Assembly: GCF_965638725.1 (NCBI RefSeq)
Contig: NC_134961.1
Coordinates: 5,858,641 to 5,922,640, forward strand
Reading direction: 5' to 3'
Length of the DNA stretch: 64,000 nucleotides
Source of the DNA: Aptenodytes patagonicus
Lineage: Eukaryota > Chordata > Aves > Sphenisciformes > Spheniscidae
Under the pieces are notes generated by a model. It worked only from the letters and a program-made list of their open reading frames with translations. It had not been told where the DNA came from and made no database searches. Positions 1 through 12,300 of this stretch are shown in pieces. Made by a program: the position numbers and the translations under genes. The stretch's first letter is position 1. Every line of letters starts with the position of its first letter.

Positions 1-42
1 AAAGGATTTAACACTGAGCACATTTGATAATTGCTTCAACAG

Positions 43-3000
43 GCTGTCCACCTGGCAAGCAGATAACAGAGACGGTTCTTAACGATGACTTGATGCCTAT
101 TTGGTACACACCTGAGGAGTTACATGCTTGCCTGAAGAACGTCTCTCTGGAGAATCACCTCTCTCAGATACTGACCTACTCCTTCACTACTCAGCAATTA
201 GCTGTGCTGAAGAAGAATCTGGATGAGGTAATGCCAAGCTGAAGAATGTCAAATTATCTGTTGATGAGATTGCTCAGGGACTTGTCCAGTTGAGTTTAAG
301 TATCTTCAAGGACTGAGACTCCACCATCTCTCTGGGCTCCTCTTCCAATGTTTGACTACCTTTACTGTGAAAATAGGTATTTCTTAATATCTAATCAGAA
401 TTTTCATCGCCTGTTGGCCCTTATCCTTTCACTGTGCACCTCTGAGAAGAGCGTGGCTCCATCCTCCCTATAATCTCCCATTAGATAGTTGAAGACAGTA
501 ATAAAATCCTTGCCTAGTCTTCTCTTCTTCAGACTAAAAAACCCAGCTCCCTCAGTCCCACTGCTCCACTTTGTATGTTGTGTGCTTCTGCCCCCCCGAC
601 CAGCGTGGCCCTCTGCTAGACTTGCTAGTCTTTGCTAGACTTTGTCAAAGTCTTTCTTGTACCAGGGAGCCCAAAACTGGATGTAGTATCCAGATGTGGT
701 CTCACAAGTGCCAGCCAAATGGAGGGGAGTAATCACTTCCCTTGACCTGCTGGCTGTACCGCTGCTAGGGAAGCCTGGTATTTGATTAGCCTTCACCACT
801 GCAAGGCATACTGCCCACTCAGGTCTGTGTTGAGTCAGTTCACAGTGCTTCAGGTTTTGTTCCTTCCTCCGGGGCCTGCTCGCCTGAGCTATCAAGCAGA
901 AAAAGGACAGATGGGCTCATGGAATCTCACTGGCTTTGGTTTCTTACTCCTTGCAGTCCTTTTGGGCTTTTCCACATTAATTTTGCAAAGAGCATAAATT
1001 CATAAGCACAGGCATGATAATGAGTGTTCATAGCAATAACAATGGTCTTTCCACAGACATATCCTGATGGGTATCCTGAAAGGCTGTTCCCCAAACTGGG
1101 CCCTCTCGTTTCTTTCATCACCCCTGAGGACATTTCCAGATGGAAGATAACTTCAGCTGACACACTGGCTGCCTTGCTAAAAGATCAGCCCCCTGATGAT
1201 CAGGTGGGGATTTGGGTTTGCTTTCTTGCCCATGTTTGCTTCCTGGTTTGGGAGCTGGTGGTTTAGGACTAGCTTAGTGGGTTCAGAGATGATTGGCCCA
1301 TCCTTGAGGTCCAAACAAATAATTTGAAATGATTCAGTTTTATTTTTGCAATTACTGCATTTGTTTTTCTTTTGAGGATGAAAACATAAATTCTGATTCA
1401 AGTTAACTTTTGAAAAAATTAAATGTGTTTCTAGGCTTCTGCAATGATTAAACGATATATTGGCTTGGGAAATGCCTTGAATGTCACTGCACTGAATGCA
1501 ATTGGTATGAAATACGTGTGCCTTCTCAATGCAAATGAGTTGAATGTGATAGACTCCAACAGCTTGAAGTGAGTCAAATATTGTGATGCTCTTGGCTTCT
1601 TGCAAAAGCACTTTTCCCATCAGCAAGTGCAGTTTCCTTTTCTCTCCAGTCAGTGAAAGGAAATCTAGGAAGCAACTTAGTACCTGCTCTGTGTCCAGGT
1701 TTAAAAGCCTGCTGTTCTCTGTCCTGCCAGGGAGGGCTCAGATTTGCAGTCAAACTCTCTTTACTGCACCTCAGCTGACAACAGATATGGTTTGCATGCA
1801 TGCTTTTATCTAGAGGCAAAAGACAGTCAATTAAATTTAATTTGAATTCCTTTGAAAGACTGCTAAATGAAATTAATGAAATAACGTTATCTTTGCAAAT
1901 ACATAAACTTATCATGCACCATCAGAGCCATCATAACTTAGAAGACCTACCATTTTGAGCAGGAGACCGAGCCATTATTTTTTTCGCTTAGCTTCTCTCC
2001 ATACCTCTTCTATCTGCTAGGGAGAGGGGGTAGCCTGTCTTATGTAGAGAATCCCAGAGAGATACTCAGAATAGTTCAAAATTTGTTCAGGTTGAAGATA
2101 GTAAAAACTTTTCTCTCCTTAAATCTTCATTTTTCTGCAGACTGGCATCTCTGAATCTTTCAGCCTGTTCACAGCTTGCGAAAGACATCTTATATGCTAA
2201 AGCAAAACGTGCTTTCTCAGACCAGCACTATTTACCTGCTTACTATGGGCTTATTGAACCATATCTAGGTATGTAAAAGAACAGTATGTTATGGGGGGAG
2301 AGAGAGTTCTTAGCCAGAAACTGAATAGGCATCAAATACCATCTAAGATGTAGAAATTTTCAAAGCCAAGTTGTTAAAAGTTTTGGAGAGTTTGGGTCCT
2401 TCCAGCTTGTAGATGGCATAAAATATTCTTGAAGGATTCTGTACCTGACTTAAAGTTGCCCAAATCAATTGTCAGACTATCACAGGGAAAATCGAATTCA
2501 TGACTTCTGGGATGGGTAAGATCTGCTAGATCCACGAGAAATCAAGCTGCTAATGCTTAACGCTTATCTCATAGCCATTCTCCATGTCACAAAACAGATT
2601 TTTCCCTGTTACGCCAAGAATTTATTCACAACCTGAGCAAACTCTTCTTACCCCTCTGTCTAGCGTCTGGCATTGTCACAGATTGGTTTAACAGCCAATA
2701 CAGTAATACCCCCCAGCAAAATGAAGTAGCATCCATATATTTTGCAGTTGGAACTCACTCTGTTAGCACCCCAAGACATCATTATATGAGACATCATTAT
2801 AGCTCCAGCTTATACAGATAGACAACACTGCTCATTTGAGGGCTGTCCTCCATGCATTGACATGCTTTCTCTTTTGGGTCCCAGGGGGTGCTCCTGGTGC
2901 AGATCTCAGAGATCTAAGCAAGGACAACGTGAACATGAAAGTTAGTACTTTGGCGAAGTTAAGGACAGACTCTTTGATGGTGAGCTGAATCTTGAAATTA

Positions 3001-4551
3001 TTTGACTCCTTATATTCATATCATGTTAAGTGGTTGGTTTTGGTTGCATTGTCCATTGGTGTAAATCAGGAGTCACTCATCAAATTCAGAATTGGAGTCA
3101 TACATGGATGCTTAGCCAGTCTTACTGGGGAATTTCTTTATAGCAGGCTCTCGTAGCAGTGGTGGCAGGAGCAGGAGACAAGCGTCCACTAGACTACACT
3201 CCACAGCTATGTGACAAATCTTTTAACAAGAGTGTTAGCAGTAATATCATCGATTTTGGAAGAAAGCCCAGCGATTTGGGCAGGGACTGGGGCCCCAACT
3301 TGGGTGTAGGAAACTTGTCATCAGCGGATAACAGAAATAGGCTTTGAGGAACCATTGTGTTCATTCCCCAAACCTAAGGGGCAAGAGTGTCCCAACTGAA
3401 ACCACTCGCCAGAAATTTGTTTTGTTCTTCACACTTTTGCTAGTAGAAATCTCATCGGTTCCTTGGTCAGAGGTATTGTTTCCATTCCTGCATTTACATC
3501 CATAATTCTTGCTCTTTGATTTCTCCTAGAGCCTGACACTTTCTGAGGTTCAGGGTTTGCTGGGGATGAATCTTGGAGATCTGGAGAAATGGCAGAACAA
3601 GTTTCCCATCCGGGAGTGGGTCCAAAGGCAGAAACAGTCAGAACTGGATAAACTGCATGTTGGGCTTACTGGGGGAACACAAGAAGGCTACATGAACATC
3701 GTCATACCCAAATTTCAGCGTACGTAGTATGTTAGGACCTCTGATTGTTGTGCTTTAAATATTTATTTTTGGGTTACAGCAAGGAGAAGAACTGTCTTAC
3801 GGAAGCAAAGTGCTTTCAGTTGTCTGTGAAAGAGAAGTGAGTGCACCAAGCTGATGTAGCTCCCAGGGCGCTGAGTCAGGGCCTTGCTCAAGCAAGCGGT
3901 GGCCTTGGGCAGCGCTGCCAAACAGCTCTGCTCCTTCTCTCAGCAGTGCTTGTGCCAAGGCCCTGGAAAGTCCTGCTGGTTGCTTTTGTGCCGAGAGAGC
4001 AGAGACTGTTGATCTGGGCTACTGTGGACCCCTTCCAGTGGCACTTGTCACTACCCATCCACCCAGCCCCAGTAAAACGCACTGGGCAGGGCTCACCTCC
4101 TCCCTTCACCTGGCAGCATCAAGGGGCAGCAAGTTCACTTCTGCCAAGGAGCCTTAAGCCTTGCAGAGCAAATTCTGGATCCAAGATGAGAAGCAATCCT
4201 GTAATCCCACTGAGAGCATCCTTGCTGACTGAACACCTCAACTGAGTGAGCACTTCCAGAGCTTCCTCTTCTGCTCTGTGTTGGATTTGGGCTATGACTT
4301 GGTGGTCCTATTAGGGGTGGCTATTTACCGGTTAGAAAGCCCTAGTCAGAAAGCCAAAGATCTTCCCTGGATGTGGCATAAAGAGGTGTTCTCCCTCATG
4401 GGGGAATGGTTCAATTGTTGATTTCTTTGCACTGATGCCCCCTCTTTTTCTTCTAGCACCATCCTCAGCCCCTCTGGGTACTGTGGCCATGACACTCCAC
4501 CTCTTGCCTGCTCTGCTTATCAGTTTCCTGATGATGTCGGTCTTGTCTTGA
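43..4551 (+). CDS. MSLN: Mesothelin (MSLN position), 3' part of gene, 7 exons
   Basis: Mesothelin-family GPI-anchored surface protein; the 5' exons lie left of the window. Exons, all phase-compatible with AG/GT borders, are 43-227, 1057-1203, 1435-1568, 2141-2268, 2885-2979, 3530-3719 and 4457-4551. The first visible exon starts with CPPGKQ, matching CPSGKK just after the furin site of human mesothelin. Later exons carry family blocks such as YPDGYPERLFPKLGPL, TPEDISRWKITSADTLAALL and the ending GLTGGTQEGYMNIVIPKFQ. Exon 6 could read through to a TAG at 3725-3727, but a strong donor (GTACGT at 3720) joins in phase to the last exon, which ends in a hydrophobic GPI-signal-like tail (LLPALLISFLMMSVLS, stop 4549-4551). 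The gene is convergent with the paralogue at 6391-13954, as human MSLN is with MSLNL, and that synteny sets the name. MSLNL remains the alternative. Confidence 0.8.
278..895 (-). repeat. CR1 LINE fragment, diverged
   Basis: This sequence in the first visible MSLN intron reads as the reverse complement of the avian CR1 3' region. Recognisable blocks in order are 'gggacttgtccagttgag', 'gactccaccatctctctggg', 'cccagctccctcag', 'gtctttcttgtaccagggag', 'cccaaaactggatgtagtat' and 'atcacttcccttgacctgct'. Many differences from the young CR1 consensus as I recall it suggest an old copy. The 3' terminal octamer repeats are not clear at its left edge. Confidence 0.85.
3051..3100. repeat. Fragment of ancient palindromic interspersed repeat
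   Basis: The stretch 'attggtgtaaatcaggagtc' followed by 'aattggagtc' resembles half of an old amniote repeat with the core (GTGTAA-ATC-GGAGTAACTCC-ATTGAAGTC) that I recall as frequent in reptile and bird genomes. Similar pieces lie at 5961-6095 and 6700-6925. I do not assign a Repbase name. It is intronic in MSLN. Confidence 0.4.
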
Positions 4552-4982
4552 AAATCTTCCTTCAAGAGAAAGCAAGATGAGGGGGACCAGCCTGTGACCT
4601 GCTTTGAGGCCAGTTGGGGACAGCCACGCCTCGGGGGTGAGGGGATGCTCAGTGCTAGCAGGCAACTGTTACACAGCCCAGGGTTCACTTTTAGGTACTT
4701 TTCTTTTTCAAATCACTCAGAAAAAATCGGTGTTCTCTCTGAAGGGAAGGTTTCAGACTCTTCAGAGCAGGATCTTTGCCTTTTGTACAGACCAAGCCCA
4801 GGTAAGGCCCAGCCATATTACTGCAACACAAACGACGTCAATATTTTACTGTGCAACCCTGGTGGGTTTAAGGGTGAGCAAATTGGCTGTTCTGCATGTT
4901 AACGATTACATTTGTCAAAGAGCCTGATCTCTTGACACTGCCAAGACCTCTGAGTGGGAGTGAAGTTTTCCGGCTGATTGTA

Positions 4983-4988
4983 AATAAA
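4983..4988 (+). terminator. Candidate MSLN poly(A) signal
   Basis: Canonical AATAAA about 430 bp downstream of the inferred stop codon at 4549-4551. It is the first canonical hexamer I noticed on this strand after the stop. Confidence 0.45.
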
Positions 4989-5807
4989 TAATGGAACTAA
5001 GTAAAAAATGCCAGAAGCAAATTGATTAGTTGCTATTGTCTTCTCTTCATTCAGGCTGCCCACACCTTCGTGTCTGCAGGTATCGATCCAAATTAAATGG
5101 TCAGGAACGGCAAACATGCCTGTTACTTTTCTTTGGTGTTGACTACGCAACTCTAAGGGCTGAGGCTGTTCTCTGCTTCCTCATGGGGAGGGTATGAGAA
5201 CTTTGTGTAAGGTTTTCAACACTTTTTTTTTCCACTCATTGGGAGTTTCTGTCCAAAAAAGCCTCAGTGTCTCCTGTATTCAGCCCCTGAAATCCCTGTT
5301 TTCCCCTAGGAGGAGAGCCTGTCTGCAAAGTCATTATAAATGTTCATTGTCCATGCTTTACAGAAAGAGAACAGGACAATCTGGTCTGTCCTTCAATAGA
5401 CTTCTGGGTGGCAAGAGACACTTCCCCACTGCCTGCATCCCGTGGTGCTGGGGCACTAGCTAGGGTGGGACAGAGCCCAGTGTAAGAAAGACAGTCTGCA
5501 TTTTTAACAGCATGGATCCCCTGATAGAAATCTTGATTTGTTTCATCATGCCTTGACTAGCTCTCAACAAATGACATGCAAGAATCTCCTCAGCCCATGG
5601 AGATTGAAACTAGTAAGTGCAAGATCTGCAAGTTGGAGGGAGAAACACTCACTTGCGGTAGAGCTGTTGGAGGAGGAGATACTAGCTAAGGAAGAAAGAG
5701 CAAAAGAAGTGGAAACTGTTTAGATTTAAGCTAGCTAGAAAAACTACACTACAAAGCACTAAACACATCAAAGAACACATTTGATTAGGAAAGAAGTTGA
5801 TTGATGT

Positions 5808-5813
5808 TTTATT
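5808..5813 (-). terminator. Candidate MSLNL poly(A) signal
   Basis: AATAAA on the minus strand, 578 bp beyond the inferred last-exon stop of the MSLNL paralogue. Position and strand fit, but nothing else confirms it. Confidence 0.35.
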
Positions 5814-5960
5814 ATATAGCATTGCAACAGTAATCAAGATAAACTGTCTTCAGTTAATCATCCCTCTAACTAGGTTTCGCGTAGTTTGAACAATCTCATA
5901 AGTTAATGAAACAAGTTAAATGCAATTTAATGGATCTCTGAGCTTTCAGACTGCGTTGCT

Positions 5961-6095
5961 GGGCCATATTCTGCTTCTCTTGCAATGGCCAGTAACTCAA
6001 ATCCCTGAGTTGTCCCACTGTTTCAACAGATCCCAGTGGGACTGCTTAGAAGTAAAATACCACTCAGTGTGAGTAAAGCTGGCAGAACTGGGCCC
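5961..6095. repeat. Ancient palindromic (MITE-like) repeat, full-length-looking copy
   Basis: About 135 bp bounded by near-complementary ends: 'gggccatattctgc' on the left and 'ggcagaactgggccc' on the right. The interior is a decayed palindrome (…'agtaactcaaatcc'… and …'agtaaaataccactcagtgt'…). The layout matches an old amniote repeat with GGGCCAAATTCTGC ends that I recall from reptile genomes. I infer a non-autonomous element but do not name it. Confidence 0.45.
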
Positions 6096-6390
6096 GCTAT
6101 CAGCATTAACGCATTGCCAGCCCAGTCAATATTGCTGATAATTGTATTCTATAGAGCAACTAGCTAGTTAGTACCTGTTGGGCTTCTTTGGGCTGGAAAA
6201 ATATCTGTCGTCCTTTCACTGGCCCAGCCTCAAAAATAATAAGCGAATTCCATGCTGGTGTCAAATGGACAAACTCTATTCCTTCCCCATGTTTCTGCTT
6301 TTCAGCAAGGAACTTGCCAGCATTGTTATTTTGCAGCATGGTGAAAATTAAAGGAGGGATCCAGTGAGTATGGTGCTGGAGGTGGCAGCG

Positions 6391-9300
6391 TCAGAGAAGC
6401 CCTCGCAGCAGCGAGCTTCCCACGGCTGCCGTCAGTACGTACGCTAGGCAGGAGGAGAGTCTGGATCCTGATCCTAGGTGGAGAAGACAGATGAGAAAGA
6501 ATTGGATTATCCAGACAAACAGCACACGTGAGCTGCCAGGGCAGTAGAGTTGCTTTGGGATTCAGGTACCCCAGAGGATCGCACGTGTCGGGACAACACT
6601 TTTCTGCCTTTTGTGACATTGCCCACGCCTGCACCTTCAGGCACTGACCTGCACCCCCGTTATACATGTCACCTGGCTGTGAATAGTCAGCAGGACTGAG
6701 TCTTTCTTACTTTTACCAGCGTAAAGCAGGAGTAAATCTGTTTGAGTCATTAAAGCTACGAATGTAGCTCTGTCAGGATAGAGGACTTCAGATTTTAGGG
6801 CTTTTACAGTGATGCCTAGTCAGAAACACTATGTGCAGCTAAAATACGGAAGGCCGTATCCTTGCCTTGTGAAAAATATACAATGCATTGGCATTAACGG
6901 AATTACTCCAGCTTTCTGCAGAGCGGTTGAGGGGTGCTGCGTGCTCAGAAGGTGACGAGACATCTTAAGGTGCACCTTTTTGGACTTGAGAGCTCATGGG
7001 TTCCCCTCCAGATCCAGGGGCTGTAACGCCCTGTAGAGACACATCGCTACCTGTCTAGCCAGTAACTACTTGGGGTTTCTTGTGGACAGCAGCACGCCGG
7101 TATTGAATCTGGCCAGAATAAAGTGCTTGTCAGTGAAGACTTCTGCCTCGCCATCGGTTCCTAAGCCTTTCCTGACTCCAAACATTCACACCTTACCAGC
7201 TTCAGGTTGCAGGTTGATGTAGCCGCCAGGTGTTGGTCTCAGTGGCTCTGGCACGCCTGCGGGTGTTTTTTTAGGGACCTCACTGCTGGTGGTGGTGGAA
7301 GAGGGGCCGAGAAATGCTGGAGGGGCACCGGTCTTGCAAGCCAATGTTGTAGTCTTGGCTGTTGAGGAGACAACACTCTTTTGGGTGGAGACGGTGGAGT
7401 TGGGAATCAGGGTGGGCTTGTGGGGAAGGAGGTTCATCTCTGTGGCTGCAGTGGCAGTGGGTGCAGAGGTGGAGTTAGGGACAAGGGTGCTGGGAGTATT
7501 GTGGGTGCTCGGTGTGGCGGTGTTACGGGTGGCAGGAGCGGGGTGGGCGGTACCCCCAGGTGCCGGGGGGTTCATGGACACCAGTGGGGTGCTGGTGTTG
7601 CGGGTGGTAACAGCCGGGTTAGTAACAACACTGGTGGTGGTGGCCCTGCGTGTGAGAGCAGGGGGTGGGACGGAGCTGGGAGAGGTGGCACTGGGGTTGA
7701 CAGCAGCAAAGATGGTGGTGAGGAGGGTGACAGCAGGGGGGGTGGCCTTGTTTGAGGTGGCAGACTGGTGGATGGAGCATGGGATGATGGACCCAGTGGT
7801 CGGAGCAGGTCGGGCGGTGGAGGTGGCAGCAGGACTCGCAGCAGCACTGGGGGCAGCGGTGTAAGCGTGTGGGGGAGTGCTGTTAAGGGGGGTTGGGCTG
7901 ATAGTGCTTGGGGTGGGGGCCTTGTGGGGGCCGGTACTTGAATTAGTGGTAGGGTGGCTGCTAATGGCAGTAGGGGTGGGGACGGTGAGGAGGGTGGTGG
8001 GCGCGGGGACGGTGGCCGTGGGGGTGATACTGGCTGAGGCGGTCGGGTGAGGAGGGGTGGTCGTCCCCGCGGGGCCGGGGTCCCCCGTCCCCCCTTGCAG
8101 TCCAATTCCCAGGGTACAGTCCAGTTCCCGCTGGGACTGTCTCTTCACCCAGCGCATCACCGAGGTCTCATTTTCAGCTTCCTTCAGGTAAGGGAGGTTT
8201 TTCCCAAGCAAATTTTTCACATCCGTGACACTGAGTTTCTGCAATACACGTACAACATCATCCTTGTTCATCCTCGCAGCCAGCATCGCCACGAAGTGCT
8301 TTTCTAACGGGACTGCAGAGCAAGTAATAACTTCCAGAAGAAAATTTAAAAAGGTAAAAAAATAGAGACTCAGTGATCTGATGGGCCTGCGACCTCGAAC
8401 CCCACCGCCCAGCACTCGACTAGCCCTGCCCTTCAGCGGGGAGAATTGCAGCAGCGTACCGGGGACGTACCTGCAGTTCATCAGGATTTAGGGCAAGAAA
8501 GGTGTCCATGTCCATGTCTATGGCAACCCCAGTTTTAGCCAAGTCTTTCAGGTCCTTTGCTGGAGCTCCACCTTAAAGAAAGCGTATGGGGCACCTGGAC
8601 ACGTGCAAACACTTCCAGTGCTGGGAGAGAGGGGTTTTGGAGACTGCTAGAGTGATAAACCCCTCTGGCCGAGGAAGAGCTATACAACCTCGGTCGCCGT
8701 GGGAAGGAGGGCGAAGGCTGAAACACCTACCCAGGTACGGCCAAATCCTGCAGTAATACGCCTCGGTGGTGCCAGCCTGGCCAGCAAAGGCCTCCTGGGC
8801 TTTTCTGTAGAGTTGGTCCTTCTTGGTTTGAGAGCAAGAAGAAATGTTTAATTGTCCAGCAGTCCTGGGGAGAGGGAGGGTCACAGGTTAGAGCCGGGGG
8901 CACAACCCAAAACCACAGCTAAAGCCCTTTTGTTGGCCAGGAGAGAGGGTGGTCTGTCCCTGCCCACGGTGCCGGTGGCTCAGGTGGGAGCTGGAAGCGG
9001 GACGCGGTCATCCCTCCACGCTGCCTGCGAGCGGGCAGAGAAGAAACGGAGGTGGGAGTCTGCCATCCCACCATCCGCTTCCCTCGTGGTCCCAGGGGCC
9101 TCACAGGACTGAAAAGCATCCCTAAAAAGTGGCTTACCTGATTGCTTCTGGAGATATTTGATTGATCTGCTCCTCCTGCAGATTACACAGGTTTCTCCCA
9201 CCGACTTTCCGAAGCAAGGGCCCGGTCAAGGTGCCCCCCAGGGCCAGGTACCTGCTGAGCAGCTGCCGGACCTGGGAGAAACAGTTCACGCGGTTGCACG

Positions 9301-12300
9301 CAGGCAGGGAAGGAAGATGCTCCCGGTAGAAGTGTGTGTGCTGCAAAACCACCGTGCCGCCCTTGGGCAATGCCTTTGCCCCGAGCTGGGCTTGGGCACC
9401 GAGCGATCCCGGTTTGGGTTCACCAGCACCAGTGCCCCGCTGCTGCCGTGGGTTTACCTGGGGAGCCTCCCACTTGCCATCCGAGGGGTCGAGCAGGGCG
9501 GAGAGCGTGTCGCTGGATGTCACCAGCCACAGGCTGATCTCCTCTGCTGTGTACTGGCGGGACAGCGGCCCCAACAGCTTCAGCTGCTCCTCCGGGATCC
9601 CTGACGGGTAAATCTGTAGGGCCAGGCCAGCGGGGCAGAAAAGAGGGTCAGGGAAGGGAAAAGAAGGCAGAAACAGATCCACTCGGGCGCCTTCCTCCCT
9701 GTGGCCGGCGATGCCTGTTCCCGCAGCAGGTCTCGCCCATCCCGGAGCGTGCCTGTGCTAAGGGGGGGGGGGGGGGTGTCTGCACGGGGGCTCCTGCCCT
9801 GTGTCACCCATCACCTGCTCCAGCTTTTTTTTCATGACCCGGAGGTACTCCACGGTGAGCGGCTGTTCCAGCAGAGGCTCCAGGTTTGCTTTCAAAACCT
9901 CATTGCTTAGGCAGAGGTCGAACTGCTCGCTGGTGTCGTAGCCGATGAGTAAGAGGGGGTCAGAGACGGTGCTGGCCGTGATGGGCGCGGACAGGCAGCC
10001 TGCGGGCAGGGAGGGCACGTCAGGCAGACGGCGTTTCCTCCTTCCCGCCTGGCCCCGGTCCTGCCGCGGGCCCCAGAGCCCCTCAGAAGAGCCCCGGCGA
10101 ATGAACAGGGAATTGCAATAACGCAGCTCAAGCCCATCCTGCCGGGCGGGACTGTGAATCAACCTCTCACCCCCTGGGTGCCCGACCCATGAAGGCGCCT
10201 TATTTGCTTTCATCCCTTAAAGTTATTCCTGAAGAACCTGCTGATGTTTCTGCAGGCCGCTTGTGCTTTGTCCTGTTAAAGGCAACTAAAAATGCTCCGG
10301 CAAAGTGAACCCTTTCTCACGTCACCCACACGAGCATCCTCTGGTCTTGCAGCATCCTCCTCTGGCGCTGCCCTTGCCCGGCTCCAGGAGTTTTCTCCCC
10401 AACCCCGGCTCCTTCCCAGCTGCTGCTGCCATATTGCAGCTCCCAGGTTAAGAGCAAACACCCCAGTGTGCTGTAAGGACATTTCCCCAGTCTCCCCAGT
10501 TACTTTACAGGGAATCCCACAGCTTTCTGCCTGGTCCTGTCCCCTTCCCTGGGGGAACATCCAGATGCCGACCAGCTGGGGGCATTTTTCCCCCCCAAGA
10601 GCTCTGAACTCGTCTGGACTGGCGGCGGCGAAGGGAAACACTCACAGTCTGCGCTCCGCTTCAGCCTGGGATGAGACGAAGCCGATGCTGCTGCAAAGGC
10701 CCTGAGGAGGGTCAGGGACTTCTCCCGCTGGGAACGTCCCTGGCTGCCGTACGCGGCCGCGATGCTCCTGCTGAAAGCCTCCCGCGCTGCCTGCCGGGGG
10801 GGCAGAGGGTGCTGGGTCCTGCAGCCTCAGGGCTGGCCTGGCTGATGGGCAACTCACCCCGAGGTCTCGAGGAGGGGACTTACCTTGGCCACCAAGCTCA
10901 GCGTGGTCTGGTTCAAAGACAGCACAAGTGGCCCCAAATTTTGCAGAGTCCATAAATCCCAGCTCGAAGGATCCCTGTGGCCGTCAGGAGAAGAACCAGC
11001 TCAGCATCTTCATGGGTATGCCATCCCTCCTGCTTGTCGCCCACCCCGTAAGAGCAGACAAAGGCTCCTTACCTGTACACTGTGTCCCCCTCGAGGAGCA
11101 CAGCGTTGAGGGCATCCCGTTGGGCCCCCGTCAGCGCTGGGCAGAGCTTCAGGTTCTCCAGGATGCCAGGGTCCGAGGCCACGATGGTCTCTGGCTCCAT
11201 GTCGCACACCAGCGTCCCGAGGCTGCCGAGCTGCTCGGGGTGCAGGCGGCTGCTCCTCACCCCCTGGGAGAGACGACCCAGCCCTCATACAAATGCTGGT
11301 GCGGGGTATGGGGGACCCTGGCCACCCCCCGGCTCGGCCCCCACTCACCAGGCAGGTCAGCGCCCTACGCAGCAGCCCCGTCCGCTGGGCTGAGCCCCTG
11401 GGCAGCAGGTCCAGGTTCCCACGGGAAGCTCGGGCGTAAAACGCTTTGCAGGTCCCACTGCGCACCTCAGCCGAGCTGCGGGGAGCAAGAGTCAGCGCGG
11501 CGGGGAGGAATGGGGCGAAGGGCTCCTCGTGTCTGGGCAGGAGATCTTTAATGTTGCTCTTTGTGGGCATGGGGAAAGTAGTTTTAAACTGTTGCTCCCT
11601 TCTGAGCAATGAGCTGCAGAGTTGGACAGAGCTGGGGGGTCTCCTCTTCCCTGGGGAGGATGTCTCGGAATGGGGGTTGCCCGACCCCATGCACCCCATG
11701 CCGTGGCCAGCATGGCCCCAGCCTCAGAGAGGAGTGGGGCGAGGAGAGGACCAGGGGGTCTGCAGGGCTGGAAATGCCCCATGCGGGTCTGAAGGTGCCC
11801 GCAGATGTGGGCAATTTTTGTAATACTCTTCTCCCACGCAGAGCTCCCGCGTGCCCCATGGCGTGATTCGGCACCAGAACCGCAGCTGCGTGCTGCCCTT
11901 GATACTCACCCGAAGAAGAGCAGCAGGTCTGGCGGGTACCTGCCAAAATCGTCCGTCAGGTTCTTGGCAGCGAGCAGCCTGGCCAGGCAGGACAGCTGGG
12001 CGGAGAGAGGCTTGTCTTGTCAATGCCAAGGCGGTGAGAGCCCCTTCGCCCCGGCACCCCCAGCTCCCCGTGCCCCGTCGGGCTCCGTGGGGTTTGCAGC
12101 CCCCACTCCTGCCCCTGCCCACCTGGGCACTGCTCAGCTCCACTGTTTTGTTTTGCAATCCCTGGGCAAACGCGAGGATGTCGGCAGCAGGCAGGTCGCT
12201 GGCTGGGATGCACTGGAAACCTTGCAGGACCGAGGCCGAGAGCCTGCGTTGCGGAGGCACAGTTGCATTTCACCATCCACCTGAGCTCTCCAACACCTCA

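Larger units (their letters stand above)
4552..5960. other. Shared 3' flank of MSLN and MSLNL
   Basis: No coding exon is evident here. On the plus strand an AATAAA at 4983-4988 can end the MSLN transcript about 430 bp after its stop. On the minus strand an AATAAA (5808-5813) is a candidate polyadenylation signal for the convergent MSLNL gene, whose stop lies at 6391. Open frames in between (for example 4594-4902) show no family similarity. Confidence 0.5.

Noticed and set aside
3725-3727. TAG as the MSLN stop codon
   Set aside because: A strong GTACGT donor just before it joins in phase to an exon with a GPI-signal-like tail, as family members require. Read-through remains possible as a minor isoform.
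7289-7864. 191-codon plus-strand frame over the MSLNL stalk
   Set aside because: It is antisense to the Thr/Pro-rich stalk. Its Val/Gly-rich composition is what the complement of that codon usage yields.
8239-8312. Coding-looking extension upstream of MSLNL exon 15 (VPLEKHFVAMLAARMNKDDV)
   Set aside because: Using the acceptor at 8313 puts a stop in the required phase. The acceptor at 8239 joins cleanly and matches the paralogue's length.
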